The translations under genes were made by a program, and so were the position numbers. Positions 15,162 to 21,029 of a stretch of 21,029 nt of DNA are shown piece after piece. This DNA is from CAG-877 sp963589235 (GTDB lineage: Bacteria; Bacillota_I; Bacilli_A; RF39; UBA660). The stretch covers positions 1 to 21,029 of the forward strand of contig CAVAJX010000104.1 in NCBI GenBank assembly GCA_963589235.1. Reading direction: 5' to 3'. Within the stretch, counting starts at the first letter, position 1; each line of letters opens with the position of its first letter. Under the pieces are notes generated by a model. The model did no database searches. It saw nothing but the letters and a program-made list of their open reading frames with translations, and was not told the origin of the DNA.

Positions 15162-15189
15162 TAGACAACTTAATGAATTTTGATATACT
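15162..15189 (+). promoter_or_regulatory. Promoter of the truncated AbiE-type locus
   Basis: TAGACA (15162-15167), a 16-base spacer, and TATACT (15184-15189). It is followed by AGGGAG (15201-15206) and ATG at 15214. Confidence 0.5.
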
Positions 15190-15213
15190 AAAAGACAAGA
15201 AGGGAGAAATAAT

Positions 15214-15276
15214 ATGAATATAAATGAGAAAATTTCATTACTAAGAAAAAAGGAAGGATTTGGATACAACAATTAA
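15214..15276 (+). pseudogene. 20-codon residual N-terminus (MNINEKISLLRKKEG...) fused out of frame to the AbiEii remnant
   Basis: ATG 15214 has an excellent ribosome site (AGGGAG, seven bases spacing) and a promoter, so this was once a real gene start. Only MNINEKISLLRKKEGFGYNN is coded before TAA. The first 15 residues resemble the start of an XRE regulator, an AbiEi antitoxin or AbiEii itself; all begin with similar 'M...EKI..L.K..G'. The frame runs directly into the AbiEii remnant in another frame, marking a deletion junction near 15240-15258. Confidence 0.5.
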
Positions 15277-15904
15277 AGGTATACCTTTAACAAGAAAGAG
15301 CTTAGAAAAAATTATAAACGAAATTATAACCATAAATATAAATGATAATATAAATTTTAAATTAGAAAATATTAAGGATATAAGATTAGAAGATGAATAT
15401 TCTGGTTATAATGTAAATTTAAAAGCAGAATTTGATGGATTAAGAACAAATCTAATGATAGATGTTACAACTGGTGATGTGATTACTTATAGTGAAACAG
15501 AGTATCAATATAAAACAATATTTGATAATGAAACAATAAACATTATGACATATAATTTTGAAACTATAATTGCTGAAAAATTTGAATCTATATTATCAAG
15601 AAATATAGAAAATACAAGAATGAAAGATTATTATGATTTATATATGTTTGTAAATTTTAAATGGAATGATATTGATAAAAAAGAATTGTTAGAAGCAATA
15701 AAGCAAACATCAATAAAAAGAAAAACAGAAGATTATATCTTAAATGCTTACAAATACATAGAATTAATAGATGATGATAATAAATTAAAACAACTTTGGA
15801 AAAGTTATACTTTAGTTTATAGTTATGCAAATGATATAAGTTTTGATGATACCATTAAGGCAATTAAGACTATTTGCAAAGTATTAGAATTAGTTGAAGT
15901 ATAA
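15260..15904 (+). pseudogene. AbiEii/AbiGii-type nucleotidyltransferase toxin, N-terminally truncated
   Basis: A 214-residue frame beginning at the DLDTTIKGIPL motif of AbiEii toxins (the DxD metal-binding pair of this nucleotidyltransferase family). LMIDVTTGDVITYSETEYQYKTIF, INIMTYNFETIIAEKFESIL and NTRMKDYYDLYMF follow and are typical of the family's middle and C-terminal parts. Full-length members are usually about 280-300 residues, so about 70 N-terminal residues, including the GG..L nucleotide-binding turn, are missing. In this frame a stop lies at 15242-15244. A TTG at 15260 with AAGGAAGGA just before it could restart translation, but the enzyme should be inactive as a nucleotidyltransferase. 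No cognate AbiEi antitoxin gene is present in the window. It is best read as a decayed type IV toxin-antitoxin/abortive-infection module. Confidence 0.75.
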
Positions 15905-15918
15905 TTATAGATAAATTA

Positions 15919-15963
15919 TGAAACATCAATTGATTCGTTCACTATTTGTTCAATTTTGTTTCA
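15919..15963. repeat. Imperfect inverted repeat after the AbiEii remnant
   Basis: TGAAACA-AATTGA (15919-15925, 15928-15933) faces TCAATT-TGTTTCA (15950-15955, 15957-15963), 13 pairs around a small internal loop. No T-run follows, so it is not a clear terminator; it may be a regulator site or an old element end. Confidence 0.45.
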
Positions 15964-16060
15964 AACTGCTATAAATAAGGTTATATCTTATAATAAATAA
16001 TAAGTTTTAACAAAAAAATAATCTAATATATAAATTAAAAAGAAGAGGTGCTATATTGAA

Positions 16061-17068
16061 ATGAAAAAATGGAAAAAGATTTTATTAATAATTGTAATGT
16101 GTTATCTTAGTTTTTATTTAACATATTTGATACTTAGTTTAACCACACTAAATGAAAAAGCAAGTTCAATTATTTGTTTATTTTTCTTTGTATTACCAAT
16201 AATTATTTATAATTTTATAATTAAAAAAATTATTACAAAAGAAAATAATACTGTCAGTGAATTAAGTTCAAAAATTCAAAAAGTGCTTGAATTAAACGAA
16301 TCATACAATTTTAAAGAAATAAAACAAAATAAACGTGGTATTACTGAGAGAGAATATTCTAGAAAAAGTTTAGATAGAGTTACGGGAACAAGTATTATTA
16401 AATATCATATAGAAAACAATATTGAGGATATAAGAACAGATATAGAAAATGCAATCTATAATATTAATTTACTTGAAAGGTACGCCAAAGATGTTGAAAA
16501 AATATTACTATGTGAATCCATTAATAATAGTGAATATTCTTCAAACAAATATAAGAGAATAGAAAAACGAGTTCTAAAAAAAATAATATATAAAAAAGAA
16601 GATTTTTTTATTACTTTAAAAATAGAGGTATATTATCGTAGTAATGGCGGTAATGTTAATGATAGTAGAAAAGGAAAATATCTATTTAATGACTTGGTTA
16701 CCATATATAATGATTGGAAGAATGGTAATAAATTCGAAGAGACAAAAAAGCAAGAAAGAAAAATAATGAACGATGATATTAGATATAATGTTTTAAAAAG
16801 AGATAACTATTCTTGTCAAATCTGTGGTGCAACAGCAAAAGACGGAGCTAAGTTACATGTTGATCATATTATTCCTGTTTCTAAAGGTGGAAAAACAGTA
16901 ATGAATAATCTTCAAACATTATGTGAAAGATGCAATATTGGCAAAAGCAACAAAACAGAAAATGACGATATTTGTCCAAAGTGTGGTGGCAAATTAGTAA
17001 AAAGAAAAGGAAAATATGGAGAATTTATTGGTTGCAGTAATTATCCTAAATGTCATTTTATAAAATAG
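16061..17068 (+). CDS. Membrane-anchored HNH nuclease with C-terminal topoisomerase-type zinc ribbon
   Basis: A 335-residue protein with three parts. Two membrane helices (about residues 7-28 and 36-56) anchor it. A central region (60-235), rich in Lys, Glu and Asn and predicted helical, is not recognised. Then comes an HNH endonuclease: RYNVLKRDNYSCQICGA (C252, C255), HVDHIIPVSKGG (H266, D268, H269), NNLQTLCERCNIGKSNK (C288, C291, N292). The end (303-335) is a zf-C4_Topoisom zinc ribbon, CPKCGGKLVKRKGKYGEF, then GCSNYPKCHF (C305, C308, C325, C331). All HNH and zinc residues are present, so it should be active. HNH enzymes nick or cut DNA, and the zinc ribbon binds DNA in type I topoisomerases and some restriction enzymes. 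The membrane anchor suggests action at the envelope, for example on entering DNA. AGAGGTG (16044-16050) is the ribosome site. Confidence 0.85.
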   Translation: MKKWKKILLIIVMCYLSFYLTYLILSLTTLNEKASSIICLFFFVLPIIIYNFIIKKIITKENNTVSELSSKIQKVLELNESYNFKEIKQNKRGITEREYSRKSLDRVTGTSIIKYHIENNIEDIRTDIENAIYNINLLERYAKDVEKILLCESINNSEYSSNKYKRIEKRVLKKIIYKKEDFFITLKIEVYYRSNGGNVNDSRKGKYLFNDLVTIYNDWKNGNKFEETKKQERKIMNDDIRYNVLKRDNYSCQICGATAKDGAKLHVDHIIPVSKGGKTVMNNLQTLCERCNIGKSNKTENDDICPKCGGKLVKRKGKYGEFIGCSNYPKCHFIK

Positions 17069-17114
17069 AATCATCCTATAGATTTTAATAAAAATTATAA
17101 TCTGTAGGTTGATT
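17069..17114 (+). terminator. Terminator-like hairpin after the HNH gene
   Basis: AATCATCCTATAGATT (17069-17084) and AATCTGTAGGTTGATT (17099-17114) form a 16-position stem with one mismatch and one G-U pair. The tail TAATTATTA is only moderately T-rich. Confidence 0.6.
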
Positions 17115-17270
17115 TAATTATTAACGTCACATTGGTGCGACGATTTTTGCTTCTGGAATCATAAAGATTGTAGTCGGACAACCATTATTTTTCTAATATA
17201 TAGGTAGTAATAAAGTACTAACTGATATAAGTATACCATGAAAATATATAAATTGTAAAAAAAATATAAA

Positions 17271-17294
17271 TACAGTGACATTTACAGTGACATT
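17271..17294 (+). repeat. Tandem 12-bp direct repeat upstream of fic
   Basis: TACAGTGACATT occurs twice head to tail (17271-17282 and 17283-17294) with no mismatch, 37 bases before the Fic start. An extended -10-like TGGTATGCT (17297-17305) follows. The 12-base spacing is roughly one helix turn, as for cooperative operator half-sites. Confidence 0.6.
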
Positions 17295-17330
17295 TGTGGT
17301 ATGCTTTTATTAGTGCGAGGAGTGATATAA

Positions 17331-18299
17331 GTGAAATTATTTGATGAAATAAAGCCAGTGTTTTTTATTGATAATGAGATGAACGATATATTAAATGATA
17401 TAAACATTAAACTTAAAAATATAAATGTTAATGATAAGCAAAAAAGAAAATATATGATTTCAAAATCAAAAATAAGATCAATCCATTCTTCGCTTGCAAT
17501 TGAAGCTAATTCATTATCTTTATTTGATGTAGAAAACATATCAGAAAACAAACAAATTTTAGGTAAAAAAAATGAAGTACAAGAAGTTAAAAATGCTATT
17601 GAAGCATATAACCATATAAATGAATATAATTATAAAAGTGAAAATGATTTATTAATGTTACATAGTTTAATGATGAAATACTTTGATGAAGATAATGGTA
17701 ATTATAGAAATCATGGTGAAGGAGTAAAAAGAAAAAAAGAAATAATATACATGGCACCTGAATCTATTTTGGTTCCATCTTTAATGAAAAGTTTATTTGA
17801 ATATATAAATAATAGTAAATTAAACATTATTATTCTATCAGCAATTTTTCATTATTATTTTGTTTTTATTCATCCTTTTTCAGATGGAAATGGAAGATGT
17901 GCAAGATTTTGGGTAACATTAATGTTAATAAATTATGATAAAAATTTTGAATTTATACCATTAGAAGAGGAAATATACTTAAATCAGGAAAAGTATTATT
18001 CAGCAATAGCAGAATGTCATAACAATGGTAATGTAAATGTATTTATAAAGTTTATTTTATATACAATTGATTCATCATTAGATAAATTAATAAAAAATAG
18101 TGATTTTGTACTTAATGATATTCAAAATAAAATTATAGAACTAATAGCAAATAATAATAGAATTACACAAAATGAAATTGCTAATATAACTAATTTTAAT
18201 GTAAGAACTATTAAAAGAAATTTTAAAATATTAATAGATAATTTAGTAATTGAAAGAATTGGTTCTGACAAAACTGGATATTGGCAAATATTAAAATAA
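17331..18299 (+). CDS. Fic-domain protein (AMPylase/toxin-like) with C-terminal winged helix
   Basis: A 322-residue Fic protein. The catalytic motif HPFSDGNGRCAR (H181 to R192) fits HPFx(D/E)GNGRxxR exactly. An N-terminal inhibitory helix with SSLAIEAN (S54, E58, N60) fits the (S/T)xxxE(G/N) motif of self-inhibited class II Fic proteins, except that Gly is replaced by Ala before the Asn. YMAPESILVPSLM is the usual 'flap' region. Residues about 260-322 form a winged helix-turn-helix (NKIIELIANNNRITQNEIA, NVRTIKRNFKILIDNLVI) that may bind DNA. Family members transfer AMP or another group to Tyr/Thr/Ser of target proteins; targets here are unknown. The start is GTG 17331 with CGAGGAG properly spaced. 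A tandem 12-bp repeat upstream could be the site for self-regulation. Confidence 0.9.
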   Translation: MKLFDEIKPVFFIDNEMNDILNDINIKLKNINVNDKQKRKYMISKSKIRSIHSSLAIEANSLSLFDVENISENKQILGKKNEVQEVKNAIEAYNHINEYNYKSENDLLMLHSLMMKYFDEDNGNYRNHGEGVKRKKEIIYMAPESILVPSLMKSLFEYINNSKLNIIILSAIFHYYFVFIHPFSDGNGRCARFWVTLMLINYDKNFEFIPLEEEIYLNQEKYYSAIAECHNNGNVNVFIKFILYTIDSSLDKLIKNSDFVLNDIQNKIIELIANNNRITQNEIANITNFNVRTIKRNFKILIDNLVIERIGSDKTGYWQILK

Positions 18300-18314
18300 A
18301 TAATAAGCAGGATA

Positions 18315-18380
18315 AAGAAATTGATAGCACTACCTTAGTTAATTCCAACAAGCAAAGGAATAGTAGTGCTATCATTTCTT
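18315..18380 (+). terminator. Long 18-bp stem after fic (terminator or structured RNA)
   Basis: AAGAAAT (18315-18321) and GATAGCACTAC (18323-18333) pair perfectly with GTAGTGCTATC (18363-18373) and ATTTCTT (18374-18380), with one bulged T. The 29-base loop can form an inner TTCC/GGAA stem. It is followed by ATTTTGC rather than a long U-run, so it may be a terminator or a structured RNA. Confidence 0.5.
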
Positions 18381-18381
18381 A

Positions 18382-18611
18382 TTTTGCACTTGCAAAATTG
18401 ATTATAAAATATGGAAGAACTCTACCATACTCCTCTTTAAAGCCTTATAAATAAAGAGAAAAATGAGTATCAACTAAAATCCAAGTTTTGAATATACACC
18501 AAAAATGTTGGATGAATCTTGGATGATTCAAGTTAGTGATAAAATCTGCTAAAATGGTGGTATAATTATAAGTAGATGAAGTAGTATCTCTTGTCTGAAA
18601 GGAGAATGATT
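18382..18611 (+). other. Repeat- and hairpin-rich intergenic region upstream of the unknown gene
   Basis: No gene is seen. It holds TTTTGC-ACTT-GCAAAA (18382-18397) and nested inverted repeats ATACTC-CTCTTT / AAAGAG...GAGTAT (18427-18470). It also holds direct repeats TTGGATGA (18508-18515, 18519-18526) overlapping TGAATC/GATTCA (18513-18530), and a promoter -10 TATAAT (18561-18566). Confidence 0.5.
18561..18566 (+). promoter_or_regulatory. -10 element of the unknown gene at 18612
   Basis: TATAAT preceded by GGTGG; no good -35 is visible 16-18 bases upstream. The start codon is 45 bases downstream, a reasonable leader length. Confidence 0.4.
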
Positions 18612-19262
18612 ATGGGAATATTTGATAAATTCAAAAAAAGCAAACAAGGAGTTAAAAAGCAAGAAGAAATTAAACTAACAGTTTCTCAAGATAAAGAAGA
18701 TAATACAAAACTTGATGCTGATAATCAAGTAAAAGATTCAAAAATTAATTTGACAAGAGATGATTGTATGGGAGATATAGAAAGAATTTGCTCTAATAGA
18801 GACATTACTAAAAGACTAAGCAAAGTAGTTAATGATGAAACTTTATGGCAAAGAGTATATATTTTTTGTAAGCATTTAGCAAAGTTTAGTCATGCACCTA
18901 TAACTTTAAATGATTATAAGAGAATGGAAAAATATACTAATGATAAAGAATTAGCAGAAGCAGTATATAATGCTATAAAAGATTATTTTTATATAGATAA
19001 TAGTGATGGACATTTTGACATTATAGGACATGCTTATTGTATAGCATTGCTATCTCAAACAAAATATAACAGAGAAAATACAATAAATTATTTAAATAAA
19101 TGTGCAGACATTTTAATAAAGAATAATGAGCAAGGGTATGGATTAGCAATGTATAGAAATATGAAAACTTTAAGCAAAGAGTATCCTGATTTAAAGAATT
19201 TAGAAAAAAAGTTACAATGTTTTAAAGATTATGATTATTTGAAAGAAAAGAATAATAAGTAA
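18612..19262 (+). CDS. Hypothetical protein, 216 residues, unrecognised
   Basis: I do not recognise a family. The N-terminus MGIFDKFKKSKQG is amphipathic and basic, a form often seen in proteins touching the membrane inner face. A charged linker (about 15-45, KQEEIKLTVSQDKEDNTKLD) follows. The rest is predicted all-helical (DDCMGDIERICSNRDITKRL, LWQRVYIFCKHLAKFSHAPITLNDYKRM, ELAEAVYNAIKDYFYIDNS, NTINYLNKCADILIKN), perhaps helical-repeat-like (TPR-type). It contains five Cys. No signal peptide or membrane helix is present. ATG 18612 is chosen because AAAGGAGA (18598-18605) is spaced correctly; in-frame TTG 18591 lies before that site. It has its own promoter candidate and terminator, and is flanked by structured repeats and a recombinase, suggesting cargo of a mobile element. 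Confidence 0.6.
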   Translation: MGIFDKFKKSKQGVKKQEEIKLTVSQDKEDNTKLDADNQVKDSKINLTRDDCMGDIERICSNRDITKRLSKVVNDETLWQRVYIFCKHLAKFSHAPITLNDYKRMEKYTNDKELAEAVYNAIKDYFYIDNSDGHFDIIGHAYCIALLSQTKYNRENTINYLNKCADILIKNNEQGYGLAMYRNMKTLSKEYPDLKNLEKKLQCFKDYDYLKEKNNK

Positions 19263-19288
19263 TTGCTAAATTACAATTTATTAAAGAG

Positions 19289-19318
19289 ATTAGTTTGAAA
19301 TATAACTGATTTTTTTTA
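19289..19318 (+). terminator. Intrinsic terminator of the unknown gene
   Basis: ATTAGTT (19289-19295) pairs with AACTGAT (19304-19310), 7 bp with one G-U pair and an 8-base loop, followed by eight T's (19311-19318). Confidence 0.75.
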
Positions 19319-19331
19319 TGAAATACTTGTG

Positions 19332-19378
19332 TCTAGGGTAGATGATAATGACCATCTAGGGTAGACAAAAATGTCTAC
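19332..19378. repeat. TCTAGGGTAGA direct repeats and GTAGAC inverted repeat near the recombinase 3' end
   Basis: TCTAGGGTAGA occurs at 19332-19342 and 19355-19365, 23 bases apart (about two helix turns). The second copy runs into GTAGAC-AAAAAT-GTCTAC (19361-19378), a 6-bp perfect inverted repeat. The block sits 95 bases beyond the recombinase stop, so it is a candidate recombinase-related or plasmid-type iteron site. The function is not established here. Confidence 0.55.
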
Positions 19379-19461
19379 ATAATATAATAAGATAATATAA
19401 TAAATTAATATAACAAGAATATAAATTTAAAATAATTTAAATATTTAAAATAATTTAAAAG

Positions 19462-19493
19462 AAAAACAAGTATTAAGTAGCTTTACTTGTTTT
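19462..19493 (-). terminator. Terminator of the recombinase gene, overlapping its stop codon
   Basis: On the minus strand AAAACAAGTA (19493-19484) pairs with TACTTGTTTT (19472-19463), a perfect 10-bp stem around 11 bases containing the stop codon, then a short T-run ending at 19462. Confidence 0.7.
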
Positions 19494-21029
19494 AAAAATA
19501 TTTTTATATAAAGGTGTACCATCTTTACCTTTTAGATTAGATAAATTAAGAGTAATTATTCCTAGTTCTAATTTTTTACTTTTAAATTTATCATTATCTC
19601 TTATAGGTATAATTCTTATTATTTTTTCTATATCATTATTTTGGGTAAAATCTATGCTACCATCTTCTTCATTAAGCATAACTTCATAATAATTAACATC
19701 GTAGTTTTCTTTTAATTTATTAACATATTTTTCTATTTCAATTCTAGTTCTAAAACCATTATGTGCTGTTGGTATTGGAAAGTGATTTTCTTCTTCAAAT
19801 ATATATAAATCAAGTGGTGTATCATATTTATAGTGATAATCTACTAAGTCATAATAAAATGATTTTCTTATGTTTATTTTTTTAATATTTATTTTAGTAC
19901 CGATTTTTTCTATTTCTATATCATCAATGTATTTAGCAATTAATTTTTGCTTTTCTTCTTTTTCTAGATTATACCAATGAAGAAATGTGTTAATTAGATT
20001 CTCTGGATGAAGATAATCTTCAATATCTTTTTTATCTTTAATAAGTAATAAATCATCCATAGTAAAATTTAAACTTTCATATTGCTTACTATCTTGCTTT
20101 TGTTTTTCTAATACTTCTTTTTTGTATTCAATTTGTTTTAATTCATTATCAAATTCTTCTAGTTTAACAATACCTTTTACATATGCTGTTTTAATCCTAT
20201 CTTTTTCCTTATCTAGTTCTTTTAATTCCTTTTTATAGTCAACTTTACTATAATCAAGTTTTGACTTAATAAAAGGCGTATAATAGTCGTTAAATAGGTC
20301 ATCTATATAAATGAGTGCTAATAATTCCATTAATATTAAATTTTCAATAGTATCTTCTTTTAAGTTAATTTTACAATGATTACATTTATAATAGTAATAT
20401 TTTTTATTAAGTTTCTTTTTAACACTAGCCTTACCACCAAAATAATTACCACATTTAGTACATTTTAATTTGTTAGTAAAAAGATATGTAGAAGTTCTTT
20501 CATAGTGCCTAGCATTTCTTAATTTTTGATATTGACAAGATTCCCATTTTTCTTTACTAACTAAAGGTTCAACAACATTTTCATAATATGTTGGATGTTT
20601 AGTTCTTTTACCATGAATATAATCGCCTTTATATATTTCATTAGATAATATCTTTTGTATTGTTGAATCTCTCCAAGTTTTACCTAAAACATTTTCTTTA
20701 TTGTAGATATTTGCTATTCTTTGATGACTTTTACCTTCTAAGTATAAATCAAATACTCTTACTATAATATCTTTTGTAAGTGGATTAGGTACTAACTTTT
20801 TATTTTCTCTTTTATAACCTAGTGTAGTTCTACTAGGTAAATGTCCTTCTTTAATAGCACCAGCAAGTCCGACTTTAGTTCTTTCAGAACATTTTTCTAT
20901 TTCATTTTGACTTACACTAGTCATAATTCTCATAACCATTCTACCATTAGAAGTAGTAGTATTAGATTCATCGGCTAGACAATCAATATCACAATCTAAA
21001 TCATTAACTATTTTCATTAGTTTTTCAAT
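19473..21029 (-). CDS. Large serine recombinase, C-terminal part (5' end outside window)
   Basis: About 518 codons are visible. The frame is open to the right edge, so the N-terminal catalytic Ser region lies outside; the ATG at 21017 is internal. Visible parts in order: end of the resolvase domain (ADESNTTTSNGRMVMRIMTSVSQNE, like DTSTPxGRxxxxIxxxxAqxE), the hinge helix (SERTKVGLAGAIKEGHLPSR), the recombinase domain (TTLGYKREN through STIQKILSNEIYKGDYIHGK), then the zinc beta-ribbon LKCTKCGNYFGGK...YYKCNHCK. A coiled coil follows (about DYKKELKELDKEKDRI to LEKQKQD), and a C-terminal extension of about 180 residues. These enzymes integrate or excise phages and conjugative elements at att sites. 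The low-complexity AT-rich 3' side and the repeats at 19332-19378 suggest the element end is close, but no att core is proven. Confidence 0.93.
   Translation of the reverse strand: MEKLMKIVNDLDCDIDCLADESNTTTSNGRMVMRIMTSVSQNEIEKCSERTKVGLAGAIKEGHLPSRTTLGYKRENKKLVPNPLTKDIIVRVFDLYLEGKSHQRIANIYNKENVLGKTWRDSTIQKILSNEIYKGDYIHGKRTKHPTYYENVVEPLVSKEKWESCQYQKLRNARHYERTSTYLFTNKLKCTKCGNYFGGKASVKKKLNKKYYYYKCNHCKINLKEDTIENLILMELLALIYIDDLFNDYYTPFIKSKLDYSKVDYKKELKELDKEKDRIKTAYVKGIVKLEEFDNELKQIEYKKEVLEKQKQDSKQYESLNFTMDDLLLIKDKKDIEDYLHPENLINTFLHWYNLEKEEKQKLIAKYIDDIEIEKIGTKINIKKINIRKSFYYDLVDYHYKYDTPLDLYIFEEENHFPIPTAHNGFRTRIEIEKYVNKLKENYDVNYYEVMLNEEDGSIDFTQNNDIEKIIRIIPIRDNDKFKSKKLELGIITLNLSNLKGKDGTPLYKNIFKTSKAT

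Noticed and set aside
15124..15183. 19-codon ORF MLKKLYKIPKTFDRQLNEF
   Set aside because: No ribosome site, and it overlaps the promoter of the AbiE locus; probably chance.
15246..15252. Slippery heptamer A-AAA-AAG in the 20-codon ORF before AbiEii
   Set aside because: A -1 shift here would not enter the AbiEii frame, which lies in +1, so programmed frameshifting does not rescue the gene.
17282..17551. Minus-strand frame overlapping the start of fic
   Set aside because: It covers the fic ribosome site and catalytic gene start and has no supporting motif.
1..21029. CRISPR array, tRNA or rRNA genes
   Set aside because: No regularly spaced repeats and no tRNA or rRNA signatures were seen; the only tRNA-related sequence is the T-box.

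Overview
The window is a 21 kb piece of a very AT-rich (by eye about 25-30% G+C) Gram-positive-type bacterial chromosome. A T-box leader in front of asnS, strong AGGAGG-type ribosome sites, TTGACA/TATAAT promoters, TGA used as stop and TGG for Trp, and VanZ/RDD, DUF3137 and MATE genes all point to a low-GC Bacillota member, such as an uncultured gut Bacilli or Clostridia lineage. The species cannot be named from the sequence. No rRNA, tRNA or CRISPR array was seen.

Left part (1-11.2 kb) is mostly chromosomal housekeeping and membrane genes. It opens with the 3' part of a membrane-anchored XRE-type regulator, then a small multi-pass membrane protein with an Asn-rich tail. A convergent DapB/2,4-diaminopentanoate-dehydrogenase-like oxidoreductase follows. 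Divergent from it is a promoter, a complete T-box leader with an AAC (Asn) specifier, and asnS. Between the T-box terminator and asnS lies a 17-codon ORF with a good ribosome site and five Asn codons. Then come an MBL-fold hydrolase with an ASCH-domain gene close behind it, a VanZ-RDD membrane protein, an AAA_14/DUF4143 ATPase with a 13-bp perfect inverted repeat on its promoter, a MATE transporter fused to a cytidylate-kinase-like domain, and a DUF3137 membrane protein.

Middle part (11.2-15.0 kb): an IS1634-type insertion sequence of about 1.9 kb, with 12-bp terminal inverted repeats, sits against the headless 3' end of a secreted-protein gene. A signal-peptide/one-TM protein and a transglutaminase-like Cys-His-Asp protein follow.

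Right part (15.0-21.0 kb) is an accessory island. It has a truncated AbiEii-type toxin remnant, a membrane-anchored HNH nuclease with a topoisomerase-type zinc ribbon, a Fic protein preceded by a tandem 12-bp repeat, and a long structured intergenic region. An unrecognised 216-residue protein comes next, then a cluster of TCTAGGGTAGA repeats, and the C-terminal three quarters or so of a large serine recombinase that runs off the right edge. The recombinase suggests that at least part of the island is an integrated mobile element.

The most novel-looking points are the Asn-rich mini-ORF inside the asnS leader, the MATE-kinase fusion behind an intrinsic-terminator hairpin, the TM-HNH-zinc-ribbon protein, and the structured RNA/repeat region beside the unknown gene and recombinase.
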